Assembly: GCA_003862155.1 (NCBI GenBank)
Contig: QOUV01000004.1
Coordinates: 1 to 64,000 of the forward strand
Length of the DNA: 64,000 nt
Reading direction: 5' to 3'
From: Lachnospiraceae bacterium
GTDB taxonomy: Bacteria; Bacillota; Clostridia; Lachnospirales; Lachnospiraceae
Below, piece by piece: positions 53,353 to 61,757 of this stretch. The first letter of the stretch is position 1. Each line of letters starts with the position of its first letter. The position numbers and the translations under genes were made by a program. The notes under the pieces are model-generated. The model searched no databases. It was not told where the DNA came from and saw only the letters and a program-made list of their open reading frames with translations.

Positions 53353-54344
53353 TATTTTACCATTGTCGCATAGATGACTGCTTTGATCGAGTGCATGCGG
53401 TTCTCCGCCTCGTCAAAGACCACCGAATGAGGTCCTTCGAAAACTTCATCCGTAACTTCCATCTCTGACAGGCCGTACTTCTCATTTATCTCGCGGCCTA
53501 TCTTCGTGTCGAGATCGTGGAATGATGGAAGGCAGTGCATGAAGATCACTGAGTCCTTCGCATAGGAAAGTGCCTTCGAATTCACCTGATATGGGAGAAG
53601 ATCGTGAATACGCTCCTTCCAGGCGCTGTCCGGCTCGCCCATAGATACCCAGACATCTGTATAAATAACATCCGCATCTCTGCATGCCTCTTCGACACTC
53701 TCTGTAAGCGTGATGCTTCCACCGCTCTTTGCAGCTTCTTTCTTCGAATACTCCACGAGCTGTGTCTCCGGGAAATATTTCTTATTCGTGCATGCGACGA
53801 AATCCATGCCGAGCTTAGCGCAGGTAACCATCAGGGAATTGCCCATATTGTATCTGGCATCGCCCATGTATACGAACTTCACACCCTTCAGTTTTCCGAG
53901 CTTTTCTTTTACAGTCAGCATATCGGCTATCATCTGCGTCGGATGGCTCTCGTTAGTGAGGCCGTTCCAGACCGGAACTCCCGCATACTCTGCCAGCTGC
54001 TCGACTATCTCCTGGCCGAATCCCCTGTACTCTATGCCGTCGAACATTCTGCCGAGAACTCTCGCTGTATCCTTAATGCTCTCTTTCTTTCCGATCTGTG
54101 AGCCCGATGGGTCGAGATAAGTCGTGGTCATTCCCATGTCGTGCGCGGCTACCTCGAACGAGCATCTCGTTCTGGTGCTTGTCTTTTCAAAAATAAGCGC
54201 TATATTTTTGCCTCTCAGGTAATCGAGCTGTGAAACTCCCTTTTTCTTTTCATCTTTGAGTCGGGCAGACAGGTCGATAAGTCCCGTGATTTCATCAGCC
54301 GACAGGTCAGTCATTTTTAAGAAACTTTTTCCGTAAAGATCCAT
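53352..54344 (-). CDS. argF: Ornithine carbamoyltransferase
   Basis: 330 residues. Transfers the carbamoyl group to ornithine to give citrulline in arginine synthesis, or runs in reverse in the arginine deiminase pathway. Carbamoyl-phosphate site [13 protein letters not shown] (about 50-62), NESHPTQM, ornithine-site DVWVSMGE and MHCLPSFHD. The start at 54344 follows AAGGAG. The lone location, without arcA/arcC or other arg genes, leaves the direction open. Confidence 0.94.
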   Translation of the reverse strand: MDLYGKSFLKMTDLSADEITGLIDLSARLKDEKKKGVSQLDYLRGKNIALIFEKTSTRTRCSFEVAAHDMGMTTTYLDPSGSQIGKKESIKDTARVLGRMFDGIEYRGFGQEIVEQLAEYAGVPVWNGLTNESHPTQMIADMLTVKEKLGKLKGVKFVYMGDARYNMGNSLMVTCAKLGMDFVACTNKKYFPETQLVEYSKKEAAKSGGSITLTESVEEACRDADVIYTDVWVSMGEPDSAWKERIHDLLPYQVNSKALSYAKDSVIFMHCLPSFHDLDTKIGREINEKYGLSEMEVTDEVFEGPHSVVFDEAENRMHSIKAVIYATMVK

Positions 54345-54372
54345 ATGAACTCCTTTTTCAAACATTTTTATC

Positions 54373-54401
54373 ATTATATGATATAAGGGTCATTAAGTCA
54401 C
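54373..54401 (-). promoter_or_regulatory. Promoter of argF
   Basis: Minus-strand GTGACT (54396-54401) and TATAAT (54373-54378), 17 bases apart. The -35 lies inside the first perfect hairpin (54387-54444). I see no ArgR box. Confidence 0.5.
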
Positions 54402-54595
54402 GCTTTTTGACCGCTTGCGGTCAAAAAGCGTGACTTAATGACCCGCCCCACAGCTCCAGAAAAGCTAAAAATATAGTAAAATAAGATTTATATGTAATCA
54501 GCTTTTCTGGAGCTTGGGGTTTTGTGAGTGTGAAACACTCACAAAACTATATAATGATTTGGTGGTCAACCTTTTGACCACCAAATCATTATATA
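54387..54595. repeat. Four consecutive long hairpins
   Basis: Hairpin 1: 54387-54444, 28-bp perfect stem, two-base loop (GGGTCATTAAGTCACGC outward). Hairpin 2: 54446-54519, stem AGCTCCAGAAAAGCT with its complement plus CCCC/GGGG, about 39-base loop. Hairpin 3: 54520-54546, 12-bp stem TTTTGTGAGTGT, three-base loop. Hairpin 4: 54548-54595, 22-bp stem TATATAATGATTTGGTGG outward, four-base loop. Stems are unrelated to each other. None is followed by a T run. Confidence 0.9.
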
Positions 54596-54630
54596 CCATT
54601 TCTGTCAAATCGGGCAATTTTTTTGGCATC

Positions 54631-54660
54631 TTGACAAGAATGTCATAATAGTAATATAAT
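54631..54660 (+). promoter_or_regulatory. Promoter and palindrome before the PF11449-like exporter gene
   Basis: TTGACA (54631-54636) and TATAAT (54655-54660), 18 bases apart. The -35 overlaps the inverted repeat TGACA-AGAA-TGTCA (54632-54645), a candidate operator for a metal-responsive repressor. Confidence 0.65.
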
Positions 54661-54705
54661 TTATGGAATTTTTGCGCTGAATTTATTCTGAAAGGAGATG
54701 TTTAC

Positions 54706-55584
54706 ATGAGCCTGTTCACTGACGCTTTAATCGACGCTACAATTGACACCCTTAAACTCATACCTTTTCTATATATTACATACCTTCTTATGGAGATCCT
54801 CGAGAGGCACACCTCTGACAAACAGGTCCAGTTGATGGCGAAAGTCGATAAGTTCGGCCCGGCTATCGGAGCTGCTGTCGGAGCCGTCCCACAGTGCGGT
54901 TTTTCCGCTGCTGCCGCAAGCCTCTATTCCGGTGGAGTCATCTCCGTTGGAACGCTGATCGCAGTTTTTGCCTCGACTTCCGATGAGATGCTGCCACTTT
55001 TCATATCGCAGCATGTCGCTTTGGGAAAAATGCTCTCGATCCTTGTGACCAAGGCATTCCTCGGCATGATCAGCGGTTTCGGCATCGACTTTATCGTCCG
55101 CCACACGAAATACCACATCAAGTCAGAAAAGCACATCCGCGACATCTGCGAGCGCGAGCACTGCGGCACTGCCGAAGACGAGCACACAAATGTATTCCTG
55201 GCCGCCCTGAAGCACACACTTCAGATCGTGATATTCATCTTCATTATTTCTGTTGTGCTGACCCTTGTCGTAGACGGTGTCGGAAAAAATGCAGTAGCTT
55301 CTGTCATCGCTGGAAATCCAGTCCTTGGCGTCCTGCTTTCGACCCTTATCGGCCTGATTCCAAACTGCGCAGCATCCGTTATGATAACCCAGCTCTATAT
55401 CGACGGACTTATGAGTGCCGGCCAGATGATCGCCGGTCTCGTAGTTGGGGCAGGCGTTGGTCTGATGGTCCTCTTCAGGACAAACGACAACCACATGAAG
55501 GAGAATATAGTGATCACCATAATGCTCTACTGTGTCGGAGTATTCTGGGGACTCATTTTTGAAGGATTGGGGATTGTTTTCTGA
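54706..55584 (+). CDS. Putative 10-TM heavy-metal exporter (PF11449-like)
   Basis: 292-residue membrane protein with two homologous halves, each with a conserved Pro-x-Cys motif: GAVPQCGFSAAAASLYSGG (about 59-77) and GLIPNCAASVMITQLY (about 223-238). This matches the family called putative 10TM heavy-metal exporter, also annotated as arsenic efflux or manganese transporter. A His/Glu/Asp-rich middle loop (REHCGTAEDEHTN) may bind metal. The ATG follows AAAGGAGATG. It overlaps dusB as TGATG. The transported ion is unproven. Confidence 0.82.
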   Translation: MSLFTDALIDATIDTLKLIPFLYITYLLMEILERHTSDKQVQLMAKVDKFGPAIGAAVGAVPQCGFSAAAASLYSGGVISVGTLIAVFASTSDEMLPLFISQHVALGKMLSILVTKAFLGMISGFGIDFIVRHTKYHIKSEKHIRDICEREHCGTAEDEHTNVFLAALKHTLQIVIFIFIISVVLTLVVDGVGKNAVASVIAGNPVLGVLLSTLIGLIPNCAASVMITQLYIDGLMSAGQMIAGLVVGAGVGLMVLFRTNDNHMKENIVITIMLYCVGVFWGLIFEGLGIVF

Positions 55585-56552
55585 TGAAGCCTCTTTTTAT
55601 AGGAAATGTCAAAATAGAAAATCCGCTTATCCTGGCTCCGATGGCGGGAGTTACCGACCAGCCGTTCAGGAGAATCTGCCACGAAGAGGGCGCGGGTCTT
55701 GTCTGCATGGAAATGGTCAGTGCCAAGGCGATCTGCTACCACAACAAAAACACCGCGGAACTTTTAAGGATCGCAGACGATGAGCATCCGGTTTCACTCC
55801 AGCTTTTTGGTTCTGATGTGGATGCGATGGTTGAAGCGGCAGAAATTATCGAAGATATACCTTACGACATCCTCGATATCAATATGGGCTGCCCGGTCCC
55901 GAAGGTCTATAACAACGGCGACGGTTCTGCTCTTATGAAAAATCCCATTCTCGCCGGAAAAATTGTCTCTGCCCTTGTAAAAACGACCGACCGGCCAGTG
56001 ACTGTAAAAATCCGCACCGGTGTCGATTCCGAACACATCAACGCTCCGGAGATCGCCCACATTCTCGAGGAATCCGGTGCTTCTGCGATCGCAGTCCACG
56101 GCAGGACCAGGGAGCAGTACTACAGCGGAAACGCCGACTGGGATATAATCCGCGCTGTCAAAGAAAAAGTCTCCATCCCGGTTATCGGGAATGGAGACCT
56201 GACTTGTGCTTCTGATATTAAAAAAATGTACGAGATTACCGGCTGCGACGGATTTATGATCGGGCGCGCCGCGAGAGGCAATCCGTGGATTTTTTCACAG
56301 ATCCTGTCTGAACTCGATACGGGCGTGACAGTCCCAGAGCCCTCTAAAGAAGAAGTCATGGCTATGCTTTTAAAGCACGCCAGACTCGAGGTTGAGCTCA
56401 AAGGCGAAGACCGCGCGATCCGCGAGATGCGAAAGCACGCCGGATGGTATACTGCCGGGCGGCGCAATGGTATCCGCTTCAGGCGCGTTGTAAATGAGAT
56501 TCACACATATAAGGAGCTCGAGAAGGTGTGTCGGGAGTTTATGCTTTCCTGA
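55584..56552 (+). CDS. dusB: tRNA-dihydrouridine synthase (DusB type)
   Basis: 322-residue FMN enzyme reducing uridines in the tRNA D-loop. LAPMAGVTDQPFR is at the N-terminus, the catalytic Cys is in INMGCPVPKVYNNGDGSALMK, FMN/tRNA contacts are in KIRTGVD and VHGRTREQYYSG, then IGNGDL and GRAARGNPWIF. The start shares a base with the upstream stop (TGATG). The C-terminal helical tRNA-binding domain is complete. Confidence 0.94.
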   Translation: MKPLFIGNVKIENPLILAPMAGVTDQPFRRICHEEGAGLVCMEMVSAKAICYHNKNTAELLRIADDEHPVSLQLFGSDVDAMVEAAEIIEDIPYDILDINMGCPVPKVYNNGDGSALMKNPILAGKIVSALVKTTDRPVTVKIRTGVDSEHINAPEIAHILEESGASAIAVHGRTREQYYSGNADWDIIRAVKEKVSIPVIGNGDLTCASDIKKMYEITGCDGFMIGRAARGNPWIFSQILSELDTGVTVPEPSKEEVMAMLLKHARLEVELKGEDRAIREMRKHAGWYTAGRRNGIRFRRVVNEIHTYKELEKVCREFMLS

Positions 56553-56561
56553 AGCTTGGAA

Positions 56562-56782
56562 CAACAGCTTCCACGGCAACGGCTCTCCAGGTCATGTTTT
56601 TCTGTTCGCTCGCGCGCGCTTATTAGCGGCCCTCTGACAAAACGCACAGAATTGCTTAAAAAATTGCTGTCGCAATTTTTTAAGCAATTCTGTTTGAACG
56701 GTTGTCACCCGGGCCGCAGCTAGCGCGCTCGTTCACGACGAAAAACACGACAATCGTTTGCCGTTTACCGTGGCAGCTGTTG
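56562..56782. repeat. Long hairpin element E (221 bp) with a nested perfect palindrome
   Basis: Same orientation as A. Left inner arm TTTTTCTGTTCGCTCGCGC, GCGGCCCTCTGAC. Right inner arm GTCACCCGGGCCGCAGCTAG, CGCGCTCGTTCACGACG. The outer stem (CAACAGCTTCCACGG against CCGTGGCAGCTGTTG) differs from the other copies but is self-complementary. The apex carries a separate perfect palindrome at 56647-56692 (21-bp stem CAGAATTGCTTAAAAAATTG outward, four-base loop). It lies between convergent dusB and the GH42 gene. Confidence 0.75.
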
Positions 56783-56843
56783 CATCGAAAATTCAATCTC
56801 ACAAACTAACAGGCTGACATAGATTGCAAAAATTCAAAAAGCA

Positions 56844-58862
56844 TTACGCCTTCTTTACTTCTACTGTATTGTTTTTATGGTCGAGATAGAAAAGGAACTT
56901 TCCGTTTTCGTTTTCTCTGACGGCGACTTCGACTCCTTTTTTCACTCCCTCTGCGGCTGGCTTTATGCCGGCCTTTTTTGTTACCTGCTTCATGAAGTCC
57001 TTGTAGAAATCTGGGGTGGATTGGGTGCCGATGTAGTAGGCGCGGCCCTTTCCATAAGAGTTCTCTGTGATGACCGGGGTTCCCTTGTAGAAATCGTCTG
57101 CGTAGGTTCCGTCGACTGTCATATCTCCTGCGTCTTCGGATATCTGATAGGCCGGGCTCTTGAAGTAGTCCAGTTCGCCGAGCTCTTTCTTGTTCTCTTC
57201 TATCAGCTTTTTAAGCTCTGAGAGTGGCCTTATCTGGTCACAGATCAGCTGCGCCTCGTACTCCTGTCCATCCCACTCGAAGTGGTCTGGCGCGTCTGGC
57301 GCGAGCGCATCCTGCTCCTCGACCCATAGTCCGAACAGTTCCTTGAACGGGCCCGGGTAACCGCCCTGATAGAACAGGTAGTCCTTGTCCACATATCCGG
57401 TCAATGCCGAAGCGATAAATGCGCCGCCGTTCCTTACAAAATCTTCTATTTTTTCTGCATAGTCCTTTGATGCCATGAAAAGCATCGGTGCGACTACGAC
57501 CTTGTATTTCGAAAGGTCGTCATCGAGTCCTATCACATCTACCGGGATGTGATTCTCAAAAAATCCCCTGTAATAGTTCAGGCATTCATTCTTGTAGTCT
57601 ATAAGCTCGTTCGGGCCCTGGAGCGCGTCGACTGCCCACCAGTTTTCCCAGTCAAATACGACTGCTGCCTGGGATGGTACAGTGCTTCCGAGGATCTCGT
57701 TCATTTTTTCAAGGCGTGCTCCGAGCTTTTCGACCTCGTCAAAAACCCTTGTGCCTGCGAGTCCGACATGCTCGATAACCGCTCCATGCATAGCCTCGGC
57801 AGCACCTCTGGACCTTCTCATCTGGAAAAACTGTACAGTATCTGCGCCATGTGCCACAGCCTCAAGACTGTAGAGCGTCATCTGGCCCGGCCTCTTAAGT
57901 GGGTTTATGTGCTGCCAGTTCGTAACTGACGGTGAAGACTCCATCAGTGCAAATGGCTTCTGGCCGCCGACTCCGCGTATCAGGTCATGTGCCATTGCAA
58001 GCTCTGCCGGCTCCGTGTCCATATGCGGGTAGCAGTCCCATGATACGAAATCCATGTATTTGGCCCACTCGCGGTAGTTTAAGCCATAGAAGAACCACAT
58101 GAAGTTCGTTGTGATCGGGATGTCCGGGGTTATTTTTTTAATAGCATCCCTTTCTATCCTGTACTCATCGAGCATGATATCAGAATTAAAGCGCATATAG
58201 TCCAGGAACTGGCCCTGGACCTGCGTTATTTTCTTTCCGCCCTCTGATACGAAGTTCTCACTTCTCTCATCAGGTATCTGGATTTCGTCCCAGTCATAGT
58301 AGGTATGGCTCCAGAATGAGGTGTTCCACGCGCGGTTCAGCTCGTCAAGAGTACCATATTTTTTCTTAAGCCACTCGCGGTAGTTTTTCTGGCAGTTGTC
58401 GCAGTGGCACTCGCCGCCATACTCGTTTCCGATGTGCCAGGCTACGATGTTGTCGTAGTCCTTGTATCTCTCTGCCAGTTTCTGAGCAAGGAGCGGCGCG
58501 TATTTTCTCATAGTCGGCGACGACGGGCAGAAGTTATGCCTTGCGCCGTACTTTCTCTTCATGCCGTTTCCGTCCGTTCGCAGGATATCAGGATGCCTCT
58601 TTGCCATCCATGGCGGAGTTGCAGCTGTCGATGTCGCAAGAATGACTTTGAAACCGTTGGCTCTGACGAGCTCCATGATTTTATCAAGCTTTGAAAAATC
58701 GTAAGTCTCCTCCGATGGCTGCAGTGCCGCCCAGGAAAATACATTCAGGGTAAGCTCATTTATGTGCGCTTTCCTGAACATCTTCATATCCGCTTCCCAG
58801 ACTTCCTCCGGCCACTGCTCCGGATTGTAATCCCCACCGTATAAAAATTCCTTAACCTTCAT
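56844..58862 (-). CDS. GH42 beta-galactosidase
   Basis: 672-residue cytosolic glycosidase releasing galactose from beta-galactosides. TIM-barrel start FLYGGDYNPEQWPEEVW; acid/base Glu in WHIGNEYGGECHCDNC (about 150), whose Cys residues form the zinc cluster of GH42; nucleophile Glu in ALMESSPSVTNWQ (about 310). The C-terminal trimerisation and beta domains are present. The ATG at 58862 is eight bases after AAAGGG; the in-frame ATG at 58868 is too close to it. A promoter with a palindromic operator lies upstream. Confidence 0.93.
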   Translation of the reverse strand: MKVKEFLYGGDYNPEQWPEEVWEADMKMFRKAHINELTLNVFSWAALQPSEETYDFSKLDKIMELVRANGFKVILATSTAATPPWMAKRHPDILRTDGNGMKRKYGARHNFCPSSPTMRKYAPLLAQKLAERYKDYDNIVAWHIGNEYGGECHCDNCQKNYREWLKKKYGTLDELNRAWNTSFWSHTYYDWDEIQIPDERSENFVSEGGKKITQVQGQFLDYMRFNSDIMLDEYRIERDAIKKITPDIPITTNFMWFFYGLNYREWAKYMDFVSWDCYPHMDTEPAELAMAHDLIRGVGGQKPFALMESSPSVTNWQHINPLKRPGQMTLYSLEAVAHGADTVQFFQMRRSRGAAEAMHGAVIEHVGLAGTRVFDEVEKLGARLEKMNEILGSTVPSQAAVVFDWENWWAVDALQGPNELIDYKNECLNYYRGFFENHIPVDVIGLDDDLSKYKVVVAPMLFMASKDYAEKIEDFVRNGGAFIASALTGYVDKDYLFYQGGYPGPFKELFGLWVEEQDALAPDAPDHFEWDGQEYEAQLICDQIRPLSELKKLIEENKKELGELDYFKSPAYQISEDAGDMTVDGTYADDFYKGTPVITENSYGKGRAYYIGTQSTPDFYKDFMKQVTKKAGIKPAAEGVKKGVEVAVRENENGKFLFYLDHKNNTVEVKKA

Positions 58863-58898
58863 GTACATTTCCCTTTCTGAGTTTTCTCTGTAGTACCG

Positions 58899-58962
58899 GC
58901 GCAGCATTAGTTCCACTCTGAAGCACTTTAGCGCAGCATCAGTTCCACTCTGAGGCGTTTAA
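58899..58962. repeat. Two tandem 32-bp repeats in the GH42 leader
   Basis: Copies at 58899-58930 and 58931-58962 share GCGCAGCATNAGTTCCACTC followed by TGA(A/G)GC and TTTA. They lie between the promoter and start codon of the GH42 gene. Confidence 0.8.
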
Positions 58963-58965
58963 GCG

Positions 58966-58975
58966 CAACCGGTTG
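58966..58975. promoter_or_regulatory. Palindromic operator CAACCGGTTG
   Basis: Perfect ten-base palindrome just downstream of the GH42 start point (about +7 to +16). The AACCGGTT core with central CG is typical of LacI-family repressor sites. Which repressor binds is unknown; one LacI member is encoded at 19683-20675, but nothing ties the two together. Confidence 0.5.
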
Positions 58976-58988
58976 TTCTTATAATGAC

Positions 58989-59017
58989 ACTATACACTCT
59001 TTGAGCAAATTTTGCAA
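58989..59017 (-). promoter_or_regulatory. Promoter of the GH42 gene
   Basis: Minus-strand TTGCAA (59012-59017) and TATAGT (58989-58994), 17 bases apart. The rest of the gap up to the next gene (59018-59223) is AT-rich, with no further feature recognised. Confidence 0.55.
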
Positions 59018-59223
59018 CAGAAAAAATAAAATAATTTAAATCGAATAATGGAGGCAGTAATCAAAGCCAATCCTTAAAAATTTTGTGTCTGCCTGACTCC
59101 CAAGCACACTGCATATCTGCGATGTTCTTTGCAGAGTTTTGGAAAAATGTCAAAATCCATATGAATTTCCCATGTAAAAAAGTCAAAATCATGCTCTAAT
59201 TACTATGGAAAAGTGTCATTTTA

Positions 59224-59232
59224 TGCTATAAT
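59224..59232 (+). promoter_or_regulatory. Extended -10 promoter of the DUF4143 ATPase gene
   Basis: TGCTATAAT, an extended -10, about 35 bases before the start codon. No good -35. Confidence 0.5.
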
Positions 59233-59272
59233 TTTATGTGTAAAACGCACAAACGCAATGGAGGTACAGCTG

Positions 59273-60616
59273 ATGCTGAATCGTAAGATTGAAAAAGACA
59301 TAAAACACTGGATTCAAAACAGCGATAAGGCTCTGCTCATTTATGGTGTCCGTCAGTCTGGAAAGACCTATATCATCAGGAAATGTCTAAAGGATGCCGA
59401 CTGTGATTTTGTCGAGTTCAATCTGATTGAACAGCCGGATATCGTTCAGATTCTTGATGGCGCAACGAGTATCGACGACATGATCCTAAAGCTTTCTCTT
59501 TACACCAGCCAGAGAATCACACCTGGGAAAACCATATTTTTCTTTGATGAGATTCAGAGATATAAAGAAATCGTCACAAAAATCAAGTTTCTTGTGGAGG
59601 ATAAGCGGTTCAGGTATATTTTGTCAGGCTCCCTGCTCGGTGTTGAGCTCGTAAATCTGAAGTCAGCTCCTGTCGGATATCTGCAGACTCTTACACTTTA
59701 TCCGCTGGATTTTGAGGAATTTCTTCAGGTATTTAATGTAGAAAATCCTGTCATAGAACAGCTTAAGGACGCTTATTTTTCAAAAAAACCGGTTGATGAA
59801 GTAATTCATAAAAGGCTTATGGAAATTTTTAATCTGTATCTGATCATCGGTGGTATGCCTGCTGCAGTTGAAAAATACCGTACCACCGGCAATATCGACG
59901 ATGTTATGGATGAACACAGAGCAATTATGGAATTGTATAAGCTTGACTTTACTCAATACGAGGCTGAGAACCGCAGACTTATTCTCACTCATATCTACGA
60001 GCTTATTCCGGCAGAACTTAATGAGAAAAATAAACGCTTTAAAATAGCTGATATCAGAAAAAATCTGCGATATGACCGAATTGAAGATAGTTTCACCTGG
60101 CTGTGGAAGGCCGGCGTTGCCCTGGGCGTATTCAATACATCAGAGCCGACTGTGCCTCTGAAGCTGAATGAAAAAAGCACCCTCTTTAAAATGTTTATAT
60201 CTGATGTCGGTCTTCTTACCACAGTTTATGGCAAAAGCTGCAAGCTTAAGATCATCAGTAATGACACCGATTTAAATAAAGGTGCCGTTTATGAAAATGT
60301 CGTAGCTCAGGAGCTTCACGCCCATGGTTATCCACTTTACTACTACAACAGCAAGAAGCTTGGTGAGCTTGATTTTGTTGTTGAACACGATGGCCAGATA
60401 CTCCCTATCGAGGTAAAGAGCGGAAAAGACTATACCAGACATTCCGCCCTGGATAACGTTTGTGCTATTCCAGAATATGGCATCAGGCAGGCTTTTGTCT
60501 TTTCAAATGATAATGTAAAAACAGATGGTAATCTGGTGTATTACCCTATCTACATGGTTATGTTCCTGAAGGAAAACTCGGGTGAATTTCCTGATATTTC
60601 TGTGAGCAGATATTAA
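59273..60616 (+). CDS. AAA ATPase with DUF4143 domain
   Basis: 447 residues. N-terminal AAA_14 domain: Walker A IYGVRQSGKTYI (about 26-37), Walker B IFFFDEIQRYKE, sensor YILSGSLLG. DUF4143 follows at about 200-330. The C-terminus has a PD-(D/E)xK-like nuclease fold signature (GELDFVVEHDGQILPIEVKSGK). Very common in gut anaerobes, usually as a lone gene with many paralogues; role unknown. Start at 59273 after GGAGG; earlier in-frame starts lack a ribosome site. It is somewhat AT-richer than its neighbours, consistent with mobility. Confidence 0.88.
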   Translation: MLNRKIEKDIKHWIQNSDKALLIYGVRQSGKTYIIRKCLKDADCDFVEFNLIEQPDIVQILDGATSIDDMILKLSLYTSQRITPGKTIFFFDEIQRYKEIVTKIKFLVEDKRFRYILSGSLLGVELVNLKSAPVGYLQTLTLYPLDFEEFLQVFNVENPVIEQLKDAYFSKKPVDEVIHKRLMEIFNLYLIIGGMPAAVEKYRTTGNIDDVMDEHRAIMELYKLDFTQYEAENRRLILTHIYELIPAELNEKNKRFKIADIRKNLRYDRIEDSFTWLWKAGVALGVFNTSEPTVPLKLNEKSTLFKMFISDVGLLTTVYGKSCKLKIISNDTDLNKGAVYENVVAQELHAHGYPLYYYNSKKLGELDFVVEHDGQILPIEVKSGKDYTRHSALDNVCAIPEYGIRQAFVFSNDNVKTDGNLVYYPIYMVMFLKENSGEFPDISVSRY

Positions 60617-60630
60617 AAAATATAATATTT

Positions 60631-60672
60631 GTGGCCGGCAGTCTGATATTTTGCATATTCACTGCCGGCCAC
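60631..60672 (-). terminator. Hairpin between DUF4143 gene and birA
   Basis: A perfect 12-bp stem, GTGGCCGGCAGT with its complement, around an 18-base loop. On the minus strand it is followed by AT-rich sequence ending in six Ts, so it may end the birA transcript. Confidence 0.5.
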
Positions 60673-60705
60673 TACCAGATTAATTTCTGACTTTAATGAC
60701 TTACC

Positions 60706-61605
60706 TCAGGCGTAGCCATAGAGTCCACGGACGTGGACCTCGCCTGAGTCTACTGCTGTTATGGTTCCGTCATCTTTTTTTATCAGGAGGCGGCCGTTTG
60801 GATCCATTTCAAGGGCTATTCCTTCGAAGTCGTGTACCTGGTGGACGACGCGAACGCGCTTGTTTTTATTGGCGAGGCGGCTGTTGTAGCTGTCTAAAAT
60901 TCCTTCAAGACTTCCGCCGTTAGCTTTGAAAATCTCGTAATGCTTTAAAAAATGCTGCCAGATGGCCTCAGTTATCGCTTTTCTGGAGGCTCGCTGGATT
61001 TCTGAGTCTTCTACAGATTCTGAAGTCTGCTGCGTTTCATTTTCAAAATTGAATGAATTTGATCGCAGATCAGAATTCCTTGTTATAGTCTGGCGTTTTC
61101 CTGTCACTTCACTCACACCTTTTTGTTTTGCCAGTTCCAGATCCAGAGAGGTTGCCATATCCCTGATTTCTGGCGCGAAATCCTCCTTTTTCTGATGGAC
61201 GTTCACTCCGATGCCGCAGACTACCTGCTTCGCGTGTCCATTCTCAGCCTCCATCTCTGTGAGTATTCCACAGATCTTCCTGGAATCTATAAGCACATCG
61301 TTCGGCCACTTGATCTGAGTATGCAGCGGGTAAAGTTCCTCAACTGCCTCTGCTACTGCCACTCCGGCTACGATTGTAAGCCTAGGCAGGTGCTCCATTG
61401 GTATTTCCTTCGGATATATCAGCATACTTGTAGCTACTGAAATCTTTTCGGGAGATATCCAGGTATGACCGCTGCGGCCACGGCCTGCTGTCTGTGTTCC
61501 TGCCGAAATAACAGTAAATTCCGGCGCACCAGCCTCACCCTCGCGCTTTGCTTCCAGATTTGTGGAGTCTATTTCTTCAAAATATTTAAATATTGGTTCT
61601 ATCAT
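60706..61605 (-). CDS. birA: Biotin-protein ligase with an internal insert
   Basis: 299-residue biotin-[acetyl-CoA-carboxylase] ligase. Biotin-AMP site GTQTAGRGRSGHTW (about 36-49), QIKWPNDVLID with the catalytic Lys region, KICGILTE, GIGVNVH. There is no N-terminal helix-turn-helix, so it is the monofunctional type. Residues about 162-204 are a hydrophilic Ser/Gln/Asn/Glu-rich insert (KRQTITRNSDLRSN and so on) before the C-terminal SH3-like domain, lengthening it relative to the usual 230-260. The ATG at 61605 follows GAGGA; a TTG at 61611 is also in frame. Confidence 0.91.
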   Translation of the reverse strand: MIEPIFKYFEEIDSTNLEAKREGEAGAPEFTVISAGTQTAGRGRSGHTWISPEKISVATSMLIYPKEIPMEHLPRLTIVAGVAVAEAVEELYPLHTQIKWPNDVLIDSRKICGILTEMEAENGHAKQVVCGIGVNVHQKKEDFAPEIRDMATSLDLELAKQKGVSEVTGKRQTITRNSDLRSNSFNFENETQQTSESVEDSEIQRASRKAITEAIWQHFLKHYEIFKANGGSLEGILDSYNSRLANKNKRVRVVHQVHDFEGIALEMDPNGRLLIKKDDGTITAVDSGEVHVRGLYGYA

Positions 61606-61618
61606 AATCAATCCTCAG

Positions 61619-61726
61619 TCAAATCGTGTTAACAAAATTTCTGCGTTCAACCTCATCTTTTCTTAAAAGCTCTGCCGCATCGATTTCAACTTTTATAACG
61701 ATATCATCAATACTCTGGTTTTGCAA
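61619..61726 (-). pseudogene. Short coding-like remnant upstream of birA
   Basis: A 35-codon frame on the minus strand (LQNQSIDDIVIKVEIDAAEL, ending RRNFVNTI) has coding-like composition. It can start only at a TTG with a poor ribosome site, just after an in-frame stop. It ends 13 bases before birA. It may be the tail of a lost gene or a tiny leader; I do not recognise it. Confidence 0.3.
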
Positions 61727-61757
61727 GAAGTTATCCTATGCCTTCCACTTATCTTGA

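Noticed and set aside
59273-60616. Anti-phage defence island around the DUF4143 ATPase
   Set aside because: The gene stands alone between housekeeping genes, with no partner nuclease, methylase or toxin pair nearby.
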